A stretch of DNA of 64,000 bases from Timema cristinae (lineage: Eukaryota > Arthropoda > Insecta > Phasmatodea > Timematidae), in NCBI GenBank assembly GCA_039000515.1, contig JBCFYV010000012.1:46042167-46106166 (forward strand), in the 5' to 3' direction. A program made the position numbers and the translations under genes. Below the pieces are notes generated by a model, which was not told where the DNA came from, searched no databases, and saw only the letters and a list, made by a program, of their open reading frames with translations. Shown in pieces: positions 23,855 to 35,308 of the stretch (position 1 is the first letter of the stretch; every line of letters begins with the position of its first letter).

Positions 23855-23975
23855 CGCGTTTAACTACCCATTCGGGTTAGCTTTATTAACTACGCTAATA
23901 TTCTAAGAATGAGTAAGGTTGAATTTTTAGGCAGTGTTCCCGCATGTGCGTGGAGGCAGAGTGGAAACCATTTGT
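23855..23975 (-). repeat. SINE 3' fragment (S2-like)
   Basis: Diverged tail TTAACTACCCATTCGGGTTA and body GTGCGTGGAGGCAGAGTGGA in reverse orientation, without a head. Confidence 0.6.
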
Positions 23976-24058
23976 AGCTTTAATTAATTTAATCTACCAT
24001 GAAAAACAAATATAAAAATATTACTAAACGGGAAACATCAAATTAGACTTTCACTTAC

Positions 24059-24420
24059 CATGTACTCCATTCAATCCCTCTCTCTACTACCGCGCAACCT
24101 AAAAACGATACAAGCACACCCACCCGCGACAAGAGTTGATTTTTGACTGGCGAGCTAAGGAGGTGTTAGAACAACGCACCACTTCATAGAAGTTCCCTAA
24201 TGTTTGAGAAGGACGGGATGACGTCACATCCTGACCCAGATTGTTCCAGATGTTCGATTTGGATTACGCGGCAGCCTGTTGTGTATAATCGCCATCTGAC
24301 AGTCGACATACGTTTCCTCCCTTTAACGCCCCTTTGTTCCCCTTACCTAGGCTCCCCTTTATTCTTTTCTAAGGTTACTATGGTATTTAACACCACGGGA
24401 GTGGCAACGTAAAACCACTC
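24059..24420 (-). promoter_or_regulatory. possible promoter and non-coding first exon of transporter A
   Basis: A consensus donor (ACATG|GTAAGTG) at 24058 on the minus strand lies about 500 bp upstream of the exon 1 acceptor. The sequence behind it is noticeably richer in G, C and CpG than its surroundings (24060-24400). Joined to the acceptor at 23565, this exon would give a short upstream frame ATG AGA AGG ACC AAC AAT, which ends GAG TGA and overlaps the main start codon. No transcript evidence is available. Confidence 0.4.
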
Positions 24421-25061
24421 TTGACGGAGATTTCATTCGAGGTGGAACTAGTTCATTAGCTCTTACGTTAAATATAATGTACAAATAATGTGTATATACT
24501 CATATCTTTCATTTTATTAAATTACATTTTGGCCTAAAATTCATATAATATTTGGATTCTTACAGTCAAAATTACCTTTTAGATCCATGCTTTATTATTT
24601 ACATTTAGTTCCTTTTTTTAAGCAAATAATTATATAAATTTATTGAAATTATTTAATATGACCTTATGTTATGAATTCGGATAAGGCATTATTTTGTTAG
24701 CGGATTTTTTGTGTGGTGTTTAAAGCATACTATTGTAGTTGTGTGTCTCTTTGGACTTGTGAAATATTTTGAATTAATGTAACTTTTTTGTGATAATAGT
24801 GATACTATATCATTTCTATGAATTATTAACTAGCTATTGGTCTCTATCTTTAAGACTTGTTATTTCGTTTTGATCTATGTATGATAGCCCATCATCATCA
24901 TTATCATCATCATGTAACTAAAAAATATTTGGGAATAAAATAATATTTCTTATTTCAAATGTAAATTATAATGAATTAGATTGCAATTAAATTTAGATTT
25001 ACCTTTTGTTTCTGTTATTTTGTTACTGGTACAATAATTTTACTCAAGTTATTTTTTATTT

Positions 25062-25305
25062 AGCACCGCGTCTTACTACCCATTCGGATTATACGCTTTA
25101 AGTACTAATTACGCTAATGGATTAGGAAATGGGAAGGTTGAATGAGAGGAAGTGAACCCGCATTTGCGTGGAGGGAGAGTGGAAAACCATTTATGAAAAA
25201 CCTCCGCCAGTTCACCCGACCGAGATTCGAAAGATCTCCCCATCCTCAGCAGTCGAGCTCAACACGACAAGCGCGTTAGCCAACTACCCACCGAGGCGGG
25301 TTACT
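25062..25305 (-). repeat. SINE family S2, full-length
   Basis: Reverse copy from GCACCGCGTCTTACTACCCA through GGAGGGAGAGTGGAAAACCA to the head (GCGCGTTAGCCAACTACCCA). Confidence 0.88.
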
Positions 25306-26166
25306 CAAGTTAATATATTACTTATTATTGCCAAGTTTTCCTTAGTAAGGTCATTGAAGTTTGTACTTAATTTTGGAATATTTCTCTTTCAATATAGGTA
25401 TAATGTTATATTCTATTAAAACTATTTCTCAACTGCTTATAAATAAGTACTTATCACTTGAAACAAAAAAACCATCCCCGTTTAATCACAGACATAACTT
25501 CAGCAAACAGGATGAATACTTTCCTAAACTCAATATTAGTAAATAATGTTATTTTACTATTTGAACTTCGGGTTTATTGATCTTAACTTAACTTGTATAA
25601 TATTGGCTGGGCTCCTGGAAGTTAATTCTTTATTTTGGGTTCTTTACCCGATATACCATTAAAAAACTGCTCGTCTACACTGGTATTCTTGTCTCTTTCA
25701 TTTTTCTTATACCATATGTATGCTCCCAAACTGTCCTTTTCTATCATTATATTAAAAAGATGCAATAGATTAAACGGGGGGAAAATTAGGATACCCAACT
25801 GGTATTAGAACCCCGATCTGTCTGTCATCATCAGTCTAGTCTATTTCGACAGTGAAGCCTTAGATCATGCGGCTACTGAATCGAGTAATATTTACATAAA
25901 TGAAGATTGTTCCAGTAGTTTTGAAGTTATAGAACTGCTGCTTTCATAAGAAATACCACAGTGTGAAAATATTTATTTTCAAGAATGTGACGCCCAGACT
26001 CTTACGTAAAGGAATCAACACTCGAGAATGAATGAAGCTATGACTTTCTAGTAATGTAATAGAAGGAAAGGGGGTTTGAGATGGATAAGGGAGGAGAGTT
26101 ATAAGCGTAAACGTGATTTGTAAGTAACTGAAATTGTTCACAATAAAAGATTTTTAAAGACTTCAG

Positions 26167-26449
26167 GTGACCTGATGATCTAGGGGTAAGGTGTCAGACT
26201 TCTATGCTGGCGGCCGGGGTTCAATCCTCGGTCCGGCAAAGATTTATCTGATTACCAAACCCTTCCTTCACCTCTGACAAGACATCTTGTGAATGTGAGG
26301 AATGCCAGGTCTCCACCGTGGTTCGGATTCCACGTTAAACTGTAGGTCCTTCATTTCATCTCACAATCACCCTACCATTACACATTAGCGTAAGTGCGTA
26401 TAACCCGAACGGGTAGTAAGACGCGGTGCTAATAATAATAATAATAATT
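26167..26449 (+). repeat. SINE family S3, full-length
   Basis: GATCTAGGGGTAAGGTGTCA head, GGTTCAATCCTCGG B box, GACAAGACATCTTGTGAATG body and tail CCCGAACGGGTAGTAAGACG followed by (AAT)n. It is close to the S3 consensus and therefore probably fairly young. Confidence 0.9.
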
Positions 26450-26971
26450 TAAAGACTTCCCATGTGTTTTAAAAGAAAGCTTGCATGTAGTAAAGCCGCT
26501 CAGCTTCGTTACTTTAGGTACAGTCAAAACAAGTAATTTCCCGATGTAAACATTTAAAATCAAGATATGCAATATTCAATTATTGATTATTCTTTTGTTT
26601 TAACTACTAGCGTTAAATTGAAAAACTAAATTAATTTGGTATAACGGTATAATACACATCAAAATTAAAATTAGGACCATCTAGGTATAAATAGAACAAT
26701 ATAAAATACGTATATTTTAAAATGGTGTTGTTTAGATAATAATGAGCTGTTTATAGCTTAAACTATTTTATTTCATATTATTATTATTGAGTTCATTTCT
26801 TATACATGTCTGGCTGGAGTAAAGTTCATCACCATACTGTACATTGATTACTCCCCTCTCCTCCCGCCCCCCCTCCCCCAACAATGAGCAATAAAACTTA
26901 TAATAAAGTAGTTATGGCTCCTTATATTTCGTTAATCTTAGTGATTTAAAATAAATCACAATCATAGCTTA

Positions 26972-27173
26972 GGGCCAGTTTCATAGTCAAATTTAGTACG
27001 CCTCAAGTGCGGCGCTACACTAAACACAAGATGACACCTACCTAAACTCGAATGGAATGGGCCGTTCTCGTATAGGAAACTGGCCCATTCCATTCTGGTT
27101 TAGGTAGGTGTCATCATGTACATAGTGTAGCGCCGCACTTGAGGCGTACTAAATTTGACTATGAAACTGGCCC
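26972..27173. mobile_element. Harbinger-type MITE with TTA target duplication
   Basis: A 202-bp foldback whose ends GGGCCAGTTTCATAGTCAAA match in inverse at 27154-27173. The arms pair almost without error for about 90 bp (including AGTGCGGCGCTACAC) around a short GC-rich centre. The flanks are TTA on both sides, the 3-bp TWA duplication of PIF/Harbinger insertion. It has no coding capacity and would need a nuclease from elsewhere. Confidence 0.85.
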
Positions 27174-28266
27174 TTAGTATACAACTTTTAAAATAGTGTA
27201 CTAATTTGTTATTTACGTGGGAAGCCTGAGTTTTTCACGTTTTTATTTTATTATTCGCCAAAGTAAACAGAAATACCAAAGAAATAAAATAGTTTATAGA
27301 AGGGAATCTCATTATATGTATAGCTATAATTATTTACCTTTAATTAACCTAATACATTTCTAGGAAATGTGTTTATCTGAACTAATTAAGCGTCCTTTAG
27401 CGACAATACTATTCATAAATATGTTTCCGGCTATTGGGTAATTATTACTCTTATCTACGTTCTTTTGGGATTAGCACCACTAAATAACGAGCTAATAATA
27501 GGCATATTATGCTATGCTGAACATCATACTGTATAGTCATTAGATACGAACATTCAAATATTACCTTGAAAAAAATTGTCGGCTACATAATTTGTAGCAA
27601 TTAAATTAAAATAGCTATATGTGTGTCTGTAATGTGTAGCTAAAATTATTATACTGCTATTAACCAAATATTGCCGTTATAATATATAAATTCGTACACA
27701 AAAATCAGGTTAGGCCTATATCAAACATATTTCAAAGACTAGAACTATGTTTCTAAAATTCACAGGGAGATTATTTTATTGTAAATAAAATTGAATCATT
27801 TGCGAATGTAATGACTCCTATTTTTGTAATAGAAATAAACTTTTATTATAATCCATTAACTTCTGCTTTTCTGACACTCTAAAATTTACTAAATACAGTT
27901 CTGTATTCATCCGCTTGGCAAATATGTTTTTTGTCAATTTACATTTTATGTGAAATTTTTTTCTACGCGGATAACATGGAATTGTTTTTACTAACTTTCC
28001 AACTTGTTTGGTGTGGCTGATGAAATATCAACTTTGTCAAGAACGTGAAATTTCTTACGCAATTTAGCTAATGAGGTGAGTATGACCTTCAACAAGTGAA
28101 GGACCGCAGAATACGTTTGTTTTTAATTATGGGATGCCATCACTTGGATAATTTTGTCGAGTATTCTTTCACTTATCTAAATAATCTTATTCCCTGACAC
28201 AACGGACGAATTTGTTTTTTCATATGTGAGTCCCCAAAGACTAGAATTTAGTGAAGTATATAATTT

Positions 28267-28300
<34 letters not shown>

Positions 28301-28652
28301 ATATGTATGTGTAATTTAGATTAATCGGTGAATGTATTAACGTTTTAATTACAGGGCTCACGATATCATAAAAAGATTAATTTCTCTAAACAAGGTATTG
28401 AGCTATAGGCCTATAGATTTGCACAACAATCACAAACCGTCTGTACTGACGCTAGCCTTTACTACAAACCATACAATTTGGACAATCAAGACTTTTGGCG
28501 ATTTTTATGACGACTAGTGTTACCCTAATGATCATTAATTTCTAAATAATGAAATGTTATGAGAGCAATTAAAAGTGAAATAATATTTAATTTTGAAAAA
28601 AAATCAGAATAAAAATAAAATGTATCCACAGTATGGTTAAATGGGTACTCAC
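27174..28652. other. AT-rich sequence upstream of transporter A, no gene seen
   Basis: No recognisable gene. A (TA)n microsatellite lies at about 28262-28306. Confidence 0.5.
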
Positions 28653-28700
28653 CATGAATCGTACACTTCAAAGTATTGGCGGCAAATATGATTTATATTT
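28653..28700 (-). promoter_or_regulatory. possible alternative 5' exon donor for transporter A
   Basis: Minus-strand TTCATG|GTGAGT with the donor GT at 28652. As at 24059, the putative exon ends in ATG immediately before the donor. The 5' limit of such an exon is unknown; the coordinates mark only the donor side. Confidence 0.25.
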
Positions 28701-30160
28701 ATCCATCCGTTAGTACCAGGAAGTGTCTGAATGGTTTCGTTATCACATTTAGTTCGTGAACTTTAGATCTGCCTTGTCTGCTTCGCAGGCAATAGCCCAC
28801 TGATCCTTTAATCTCGGGTTATTTGCTGAAAAGTTGAGAGGAGATCGTTTTCCTCATTGTTCCCGTCAGGCTAGGAAACATATGGAACAATTTTAAAGTT
28901 TAGTTTAAGTCATATATAACTATTGATAATTGCACTTGCATTGTTGTTGCTAAACACATCAGAATGAGCAGAAATATTTACACTCATATTGAATCAAGTT
29001 TTCCTCCGATTTTACTACCTACGTTGGTCATACCTCACAAATGTATCTCAACAATCATAGATTATATACTCAAAATTATAACAGTAATTTATGAATAATA
29101 ATAATTTAAAACTATATTTAAATTGTACACAAAGAAAGACACAACAATGTTTCTGTTGAAATAAATATGTTCTTCGCAAGCCTCAACAATGTATTTTTGG
29201 ATGACAGCTTACCGTATTCCTAACCTCTAATGGTGAGGTGTGTAGTTAATATTGTATAGCAACAAACAAAATGAAGCGTATCACTTTGACGAGTGGTTTC
29301 CAAGGCTAACATACCTGTTTAAAAAATTATCATTCAACCGGATTGGGACACACTACTCTGTCAGGTTCCCCTATACGAATGAAGTGAAACTCGTTTGAAT
29401 AGCTTGAACACGTATGTGGCGTGTAATTGCTTGCATAAGCGCATTGATTTGCCTTTGAAGATAATTATTGGTAAACTACCCTATTTTAATGTATTAATTA
29501 TTTAAGATTTATTAATAAATAGATTAATAAGAACAATCAATCAGGTCAAGTTTTATTTGTTGAAGTTGTATTGTTGGGTAAAAACACTTGTGATGTTACG
29601 TAGTAACATGCTGTGATAGTCACTATTATGTGTTGATTGGGACAAAATGTTATTTTAACCGAGGCGTGTTTCAATCTTGAGCAGTCAGAAAATATTTAGA
29701 CCAAAATATGTGGATAGTAATTTTATATCAAAATAGAATCCTTTGTAAGAATGTTGTCAAATCGCATGGGAACATTATTTTTCTTTAACATAAATCACCT
29801 AAGGTTGTACTCCTTTTATTTAACTTTTGTATTGAGTAAATTCCTGCGTCACAATGGACAATAGATTTATTATTTATAGTTTATGCATTAAAACTACAGC
29901 TAACGTGAGCAACATGTTCCGCAACCCTGGAACCTCTTGACTTTACGTCAGGGCCACAGAGATCTTGGTCGTGTTTATCTCAAGGTGGGTGGGTACGCAT
30001 GCACTCTCTTGTAGTAAAAGTATTCGCATCTGCAGTGGCTTCGAATGACGTCATTACTAAATAGAACTGTTGTTGCCATCCGTTATATGGGCATTCGTTA
30101 TGTATGATTGATCTGGGAGTATTAAGTTTTCTTACTGAATTTGACTTTCTAGGAAGGTAC
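28701..30160. other. AT-rich intergenic or 5' intron sequence, no gene seen
   Basis: Nothing recognisable. A minus-strand open frame at 29980-30261 exists only because of the AAT repeat that follows. Confidence 0.5.
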
Positions 30161-30161
30161 C

Positions 30162-30210
<49 letters not shown>

Positions 30211-30213
30211 TAA
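30161..30213. repeat. (AAT)n microsatellite
   Basis: About 16 uninterrupted AAT units plus one imperfect unit, probably the tail of a lost SINE. Confidence 0.95.
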
Positions 30214-30247
30214 TACACCTATTTCTATACAGATCATCATGACCTGT

Positions 30248-30445
30248 TTTGGTAGCCACATGGTCTAAGCGTCATTCTCAAAACAGACTAGACTGTTGAT
30301 GACAGGGATGTCGGGGTTCAAATCCCGGTCGGACATAATGAGGGTGATTATTCTAAATAGTTTTCTACTCCCCCGCCCGAAATTCTGGTACACTTCCTCA
30401 AATTTAACCTTCTTTATCCTTAGCTCATTAGCACAAATAGTACCC
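30248..30445 (+). repeat. SINE family S1, 3'-truncated
   Basis: Head GCCACATGGTCTAAGCGTCA, B box GGTTCAAATCCCGGTC, and body up to ATTAGCACAAATAGTACCC, where the shared tail is missing. Confidence 0.8.
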
Positions 30446-30602
30446 TTAAACAAAAAGAATTACAAGTATGAACTTAGCATCAATAAACAACTAGCCATCT
30501 CTAACGGATACCCTCATTCTTTCGTATACCGAATCCTCCAGAAACAAAAAGCTCAGTTGAACAACAAAACTACTTTAGACAATCACAATACCAATCCTAA
30601 TC

Positions 30603-30855
30603 CACCTTGGTGGCGTGTTGGCTAACGTGCTAGTCGTGTTAACTCGACTGCTGAGGACCGGAAGATCGAGGTTCGAATCTCGGTCAGGTGAACTGGGGGT
30701 GGTTTTTCCTAAATAGTTTTCCACTCTCCCTCCACGCAAATGCTGTTCAATTCCTCTAATTCAACCTTCCCAATTCCTAATCCATTAGCGTAATTAGTAC
30801 CTAAACACCAAACGGATAGTAAGACGCGGTGCTATAAAATAATAATAATAATTAA
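30603..30855 (+). repeat. SINE family S2, full-length
   Basis: GTTGGCTAACGTGCTAGTCG head, GGTTCGAATCTCGG B box, and tail CAAACGGATAGTAAGACGCG followed by GTGCT and (AAT)n. Confidence 0.88.
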
Positions 30856-30884
30856 TTATATATTATATATAATTACCAATCCTA

Positions 30885-31440
30885 TTAACAAAACCAAATG
30901 GATCAAATTCAATTACACCGGGAAAAAAATTTACAATATTACCAACATCTTCAAAAAACACAAGCTTAAAATAGCTTTCAGCACTAATAACAATATTAAA
31001 AATATATCAATAACTCCAATCTTAATGAAACCAATCAATATCAAAAAGTTGTATTTACCAACTCACCTGTATATGTAACCGTGTGTACATTGGTAAATCT
31101 AGACCCGAATTTCAACCAGGTTTTATAAACACTTAAATGACTTCAAATACGATAGAAACAATCAAATTCTCTGAACACCTTCAACTATCTAGCCATTAAC
31201 CCACCCCTATGTAAAAATGCATGAAATTGATTTATAACTCTTCTAAAGTACGACCATAAACACTGCTGAAAATATCTTCATCCAAACTGCGCTAATTAAC
31301 AACAAAACAGTCATTAATGAACAAACGAATTTCGAAAACCAAACTCTTATTAATACTCTCAGGAATCTCCCCCAACACACAAAATTAAAACATAATCCTA
31401 TATGCTCCAGCCCCTCTTTCCGCAGTAGCTAATGACCTAT
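30885..31440 (+). pseudogene. Penelope-like retroelement fragment with GIY-YIG endonuclease remnant
   Basis: Plus-strand frames give WIKFNYTGKKIYNITNIFKK and KLKIAFSTNNNIKNI, the segment that follows the reverse transcriptase of Penelope-like elements. After a frame change CIYQLTCICNRVYIGKSRPE follows, the IYQLTC...VYIGK core of the GIY-YIG endonuclease (GIY-to-YIG spacing as expected). Further right, NNKTVINEQTNFENQTLINT fits the element's C-terminus. Several stops and shifts show decay, and the polymerase domain itself is absent. The AT-rich plus-strand frame at 31449-31670 probably lies in the element's 3' region. Related terminal sequence with a hammerhead-like core lies at 33098-33660. 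Confidence 0.75.
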
Positions 31441-31827
31441 TCGGGCCAGTGTCGAGAAGATTTGTACCTTCCCCATTTTCCATGTTTCTCATTTTCTTTC
31501 ACATTTCACCTTTTATATTTTTTGCTTACTTATGTTTCTATCTATCACGGTTTCCACACATAAACGTATCCGCTCTCACACCACCTTTTGTATTAATTTT
31601 CATTATCTTTGACTTTCAACTTGTTCTAGATCATTATAACCTTAGTTTACATTTACACATCTGTTTTTAATTTCGAATCAGTTCTAATCCGTTAAATACT
31701 AGAATAACTCACATCAGGAGTTTTATATGGTAAATATGATATTTCATTTCTACATGTGATTTCATAAATCAACAATTTTTCTGTGACCGAGTCACAACAT
31801 GGAAAGAAAAAGATTGCATGGACTCAC

Positions 31828-32205
31828 CAACTCTGCCTCCATTTGGCTGTTCTACGAGGACACATACAAACACATCATCTCGCCACCCAGATTGTTTTCA
31901 ACTGAGACGAGTAACCGTCAGCGAAGTTGCGCCTCTAGCCTGCCCCACCCTAAGAGTGAATAAATAAAAGACGATCTACATGCGCGGACCCATGCGCGCC
32001 TAGTGACAGTGCTCTGAAGTTAACGGCCAGTCGAGTGGCGCGAGATTTTAAATCTGGTCCTGAACATGTGAGAATCTTCCCGAACAGTGCACTCCGCTTC
32101 CCCCTTTCTCCTACCTTGCTTCCCGCGCTCATGAGAACACGTGACGCTACCCTGGTTTTATATAATGGCAGGACTCTATTGCCATGACACACATTTCTCC
32201 ACATT
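31828..32205 (-). promoter_or_regulatory. GC-richer segment with a minus-strand splice donor, possible distal promoter/5' exon
   Basis: Consensus donor AGTTG|GTGAGTCC at 31827 on the minus strand, with relatively CpG-rich sequence behind it (GCGCGGACCC, ATGCGCGCCTAG and others). It could be a first exon of transporter A or part of an unrecognised element. The 84-codon frame at 31950-32204 has no known domain. Confidence 0.3.
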
Positions 32206-33083
32206 CTCTAGGTGAGGCACTTGGTGTCAATTTTAGATTTAGTTTACTTTTATCAAAATTCTGTTTGGGTAACGATGAATTCTAAATTACGTTTTGGTCG
32301 ATATTTATTTACTATTTAACTTTATTTACTATATATGGGAACTGCAATTTTTGTTGAGGTCATGGCAGCGCAGTTTGAATTTAGGGATATTACTATTCAG
32401 GTTGACGTATCACATTCGCTTCACGGATTGTTTTGGGGCTATTTACTCCGCCATGTTTGATGTGCGGGATGTTTAGTTATATCGTACCCTTTGAGTATTT
32501 GGGTAAAATCATATTGAACGATCAATGTTACTGTCATTATTGGGGGATTGAATTTTCCATTGATCCAAACCTTGTTGGTTAAGCCTGGGGTCGCGAACCC
32601 ACGCTCTTAGTGTATTAGTATTGTTAATTGCAAGGTTATTCAATTTTAATGATGCAACTGTATAATGGATCTTGGTTTCATTTTTTGAGCTTTAGAATAG
32701 CTGTAATGGTAACCTTTTTTGGAAACTCTCTCTTTTTCATAAGTTATCGGGGAGTCGCCGATGGCGAATAGTCAATGTCTAGTGTTTATTGTTAGTATGC
32801 GGGTTATTGTTACTATATACAATCCTTGTCATTGTACTTTACGGATTTGTATGGTGGTCAATTTAAATGTTTGTTTATACTGTGGGTCCCTTCGGCGGCC
32901 ATCTTATTGCTTGGGGTCGTGACCCATATCTTTGTTTGTATACGAGTTGTAATGGCCTTATTTTGCCTACGCCTAAATCTGGGCTTGTCCCACTCTTTCC
33001 TCATCGAGTATTGTTATTGTTATTATTGAAAATAAATAAACTCTCTTGTGACCAACCTGACTTTTATTTGGTATATAAATAAA
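32206..33083 (+). other. unclassified, less AT-rich block ending in poly(A) signals
   Basis: Plus-strand sequence with several CpG-containing stretches (for example CTTCGGCGGCCATCTT, GTCGCGAACCCACG) that ends with AATAAATAAA at 33031-33040, ATAAATAAA near 33076, then 14 G. It lies between the coding remnant and the terminal repeat of the Penelope-like element. No protein domain recognised. Confidence 0.35.
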
Positions 33084-33097
33084 GGGGGGGGGGGGGG

Positions 33098-33660
33098 TTT
33101 CATTTCAAGAACTTATATTATCTCCTTTTCTTACATTGGCTAACACCGGGTTACTTGGACCATAAATTATGTGATTTTTTTCCTATATTCAGTCCTGAGG
33201 ATAGCAACGACGATGTGCTGAAACATGTTGAGATTTTTGGCTGATCTACACTCAGCAAATTAAGGGACAAGGGTATTCAACACCAGATAAGAATAGAATT
33301 CAATTTGTTAATATCAATTGCTTTATCTAATACATCTCCTTCTCTAAATCATAATGTTTTCTGTTATAACATCTTTAAATTTGTTCTTATATGTCTTATT
33401 TAGTTTTTTTTACTCTAACCCACTTGTTATCACTATATGAATTTAAAATGTTATCTATGTATGTGACTTAGACTCACATTTTTAATGTGTTATTTAACCT
33501 TTTTAGACATTGTGAGAGATATTTAGTGTAATTTTCTTAAAATTGTCTAATGATCTCAGATTTGCTACTTATTATGTCATTGTTTATATCTTACCTATTG
33601 TTCTTTTTGACTTTTATGAGTTCCAACTTTTTATATTAATTTTTATTAACTTTCATTCAC
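33098..33660 (+). mobile_element. Penelope-type terminal repeat (pLTR-like) remnant
   Basis: Contains a hammerhead-like core (33195-33229), and just after it GGGACAAGGGTATTCAACAC with CAGATAAG and GAATTCAAT. These match in order the sequence following the core in the palindrome arms at 50651-50730 (GGAACAAGGGCATTCAAATC, CAGATAAG, GAATTCAG). It therefore belongs to a related element, downstream of the GIY-YIG remnant and in the same orientation. Confidence 0.6.
33195..33229 (+). ncRNA. hammerhead-like ribozyme core, degenerate
   Basis: CTGAGGA, a T bulge, stem II AGCA/TGCT, then GAAACATGTT. Compared with the palindrome copies, stem II is different but still paired. The cleavage-site triplet is GTT instead of GTC and stem I is not evident, so it is probably inactive. 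Confidence 0.45.
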
Positions 33661-33671
33661 ATTGAATTATA

Positions 33672-33735
33672 TTATTAGGCATAAATAGTACACATTATTC
33701 TTATAACCTGGTCAATTAGTAAGACGTGGTGCCTA
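33672..33735 (+). repeat. SINE tail fragment
   Basis: ATAAATAGTACA, ATAACCTGG and TAGTAAGACGTGGTGCC are the end of the shared S1/S2/S3 tail. Confidence 0.6.
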
Positions 33736-34487
33736 TATTCATACGTAACCGCACGGCCTAAGTTGGAAGACGTGTTTGTGTAATATTGTATGTAATGAAT
33801 TGCGAATGACAAAACGAGCGTTGCAAGTTGTCTTGATTAGCCTATAAACAAAGAGAATAGAGGAGTTGACCACAAAAACATTGCCAGCATTCCTTAGTAA
33901 AAAAACCAAGTCAGGATAAAATGTAGGGGATTCAGCCATCATTGGTACCAGCACACATAATTTCAATGTGGGTTAAAAATTCGTTTATATTCGGTTTTAG
34001 TGAACAGAAAAATTGGAACTTTAAAAAAAAAAATCCATTCTAACACCATATTTTTTTTTAAACATAGCTTTTTGCTTGTTAAAACTTGAAGACACCGATT
34101 CTCTACCAAAGTACAGACTTTAGAGAAGGATCTGGAAAAAAATATTAATTAAAACGGTTTACAGTAAACAACAGCATATAACCGATTATTTTAAGATCAA
34201 TTAATAGATTTCAATCAAAAGCGATTGTAGGGTCTAATTGAATTCTTATTTTGACTGTCAACAACCTACTACTTTCAGATTTAAAAAAAAAAACCAATTT
34301 TAGTGAACTTCGGACATAGTGAACAAAATATTTGAGTCCATAGAGGTTCATTATAACCAGAGTTGACTGTATATGACATGTAAACCTAATTGGGTGCCGC
34401 ACTAATATGAAAAAAATAAACGTTGAATAAAACTTTTTCCAACTTGGTATAATTTTTTGAAATTGATATTTTGACACCCATCTGACA
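33736..34487. other. no gene seen
   Basis: AT-rich; short minus-strand frames (33739-33966, 34211-34477) carry no recognisable domain. Confidence 0.5.
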
Positions 34488-34700
34488 CCTTAGCTTGTGT
34501 AGCGTGTCTGCCTACTGAGATAAGGATCTTGGGTTCAATTCCTGGCATGGCAGAAAGATATCATTGGTGAAATGTAGGTTTACCCTTCTACAGTGATAAA
34601 TTAATGGCCGGTGATTGGATGTTGTGCCTGTCCTACTCTTAAGTTAGTTTATAAGGCATATGAAGCTACTACAGGCTTAGCAAGCTGGTAGTGGAAAATA
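34488..34700 (+). repeat. tRNA-derived repeat, family S5
   Basis: GTGTCTGCCTACTGAG, GGGTTCAATTCCTGGCATG, GGTGAAATGTAGGTTTACCC, GGATGTTGTGCCTGTCCTA and GAAGCTACTACAGGCTTAGC line up with the minus-strand copy at 59134-59395. Confidence 0.8.
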
Positions 34701-35218
34701 TATATCTTGAATAAAAAATGACTAAGCACACAGACTGCTCCAGTATTAGCTTAGAGAAATAATTTAAGAACTAAGATGAGTTAATTAATAGGAAAGGGGA
34801 GAGGAGGGTATCTTCTCTCAGTACATCTGGCTGGGGTTGTATAGAAATTGCTTCCCTACAAATATTTTAAGATATATAAATTTCAACAATATGCTCACCT
34901 CTTAAGTAAAATTTAAATAAGCCAATGAAACGGGAAAATTTTTCTTGGAAGTTAAATTAAATTAATAAGAGAGAATTCTCATTTTAGTCTTAGGAAAGTA
35001 TATAGAAAGTGTCTAAGATTCTGCTTACCCGCCATTATTGAGGTTTGAGGAAAGACAAATCTAGAATACACTATTATTTTTTATTTGTCATTGCTATAAA
35101 CTCTCTTTAAAAAAGTTAAAGAGAGTGAATAAATACAAACTAATGTTTTAAGATAACATTTTAAGTATCGTCAAATATGAGAAAAAGTTACGTCAAAATT
35201 AACGAGCTCCAAGTTAAT

Positions 35219-35222
35219 AAAA
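35219..35222 (-). terminator. pol III terminator of tRNA-Leu
   Basis: TTTT on the minus strand four bases beyond the tRNA's discriminator base, as expected for RNA polymerase III. Confidence 0.7.
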
Positions 35223-35226
35223 TTGT

Positions 35227-35308
35227 TGGCAGCGGTGGGATTCGAACCCACGCCTCCGAGGAGACTGGTGCCTTAAACCAGCGCCTTAGACCGCTCGGCC
35301 ACGCTACC
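35227..35308 (-). tRNA. tRNA-Leu (anticodon AAG)
   Basis: Minus strand begins GGTAGCGTGGCCGAGCGGTC (acceptor strand and D arm). The anticodon arm is CTGGT-TTAAGGC-ACCAG, giving anticodon AAG. A long variable arm TCTCCTCGGAGGC is typical of class II tRNA-Leu; the T arm is GTGGGTTCGAATCCCAC and the acceptor closes with CGCTGCC plus discriminator A. All four stems pair (one G-T in the acceptor), so it looks functional. No intron. It is the only intact tRNA gene seen; the other tRNA-like sequences in the window are SINEs. Confidence 0.96.

Noticed and set aside
29980..30261. 93-codon minus-strand frame with a run of isoleucines
   Set aside because: The run comes from translating an AAT microsatellite; no domain on either side.
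31449..31670. 73-codon hydrophobic plus-strand frame
   Set aside because: Pyrimidine-rich sequence in the probable 3' region of the Penelope-like element rather than a membrane protein.
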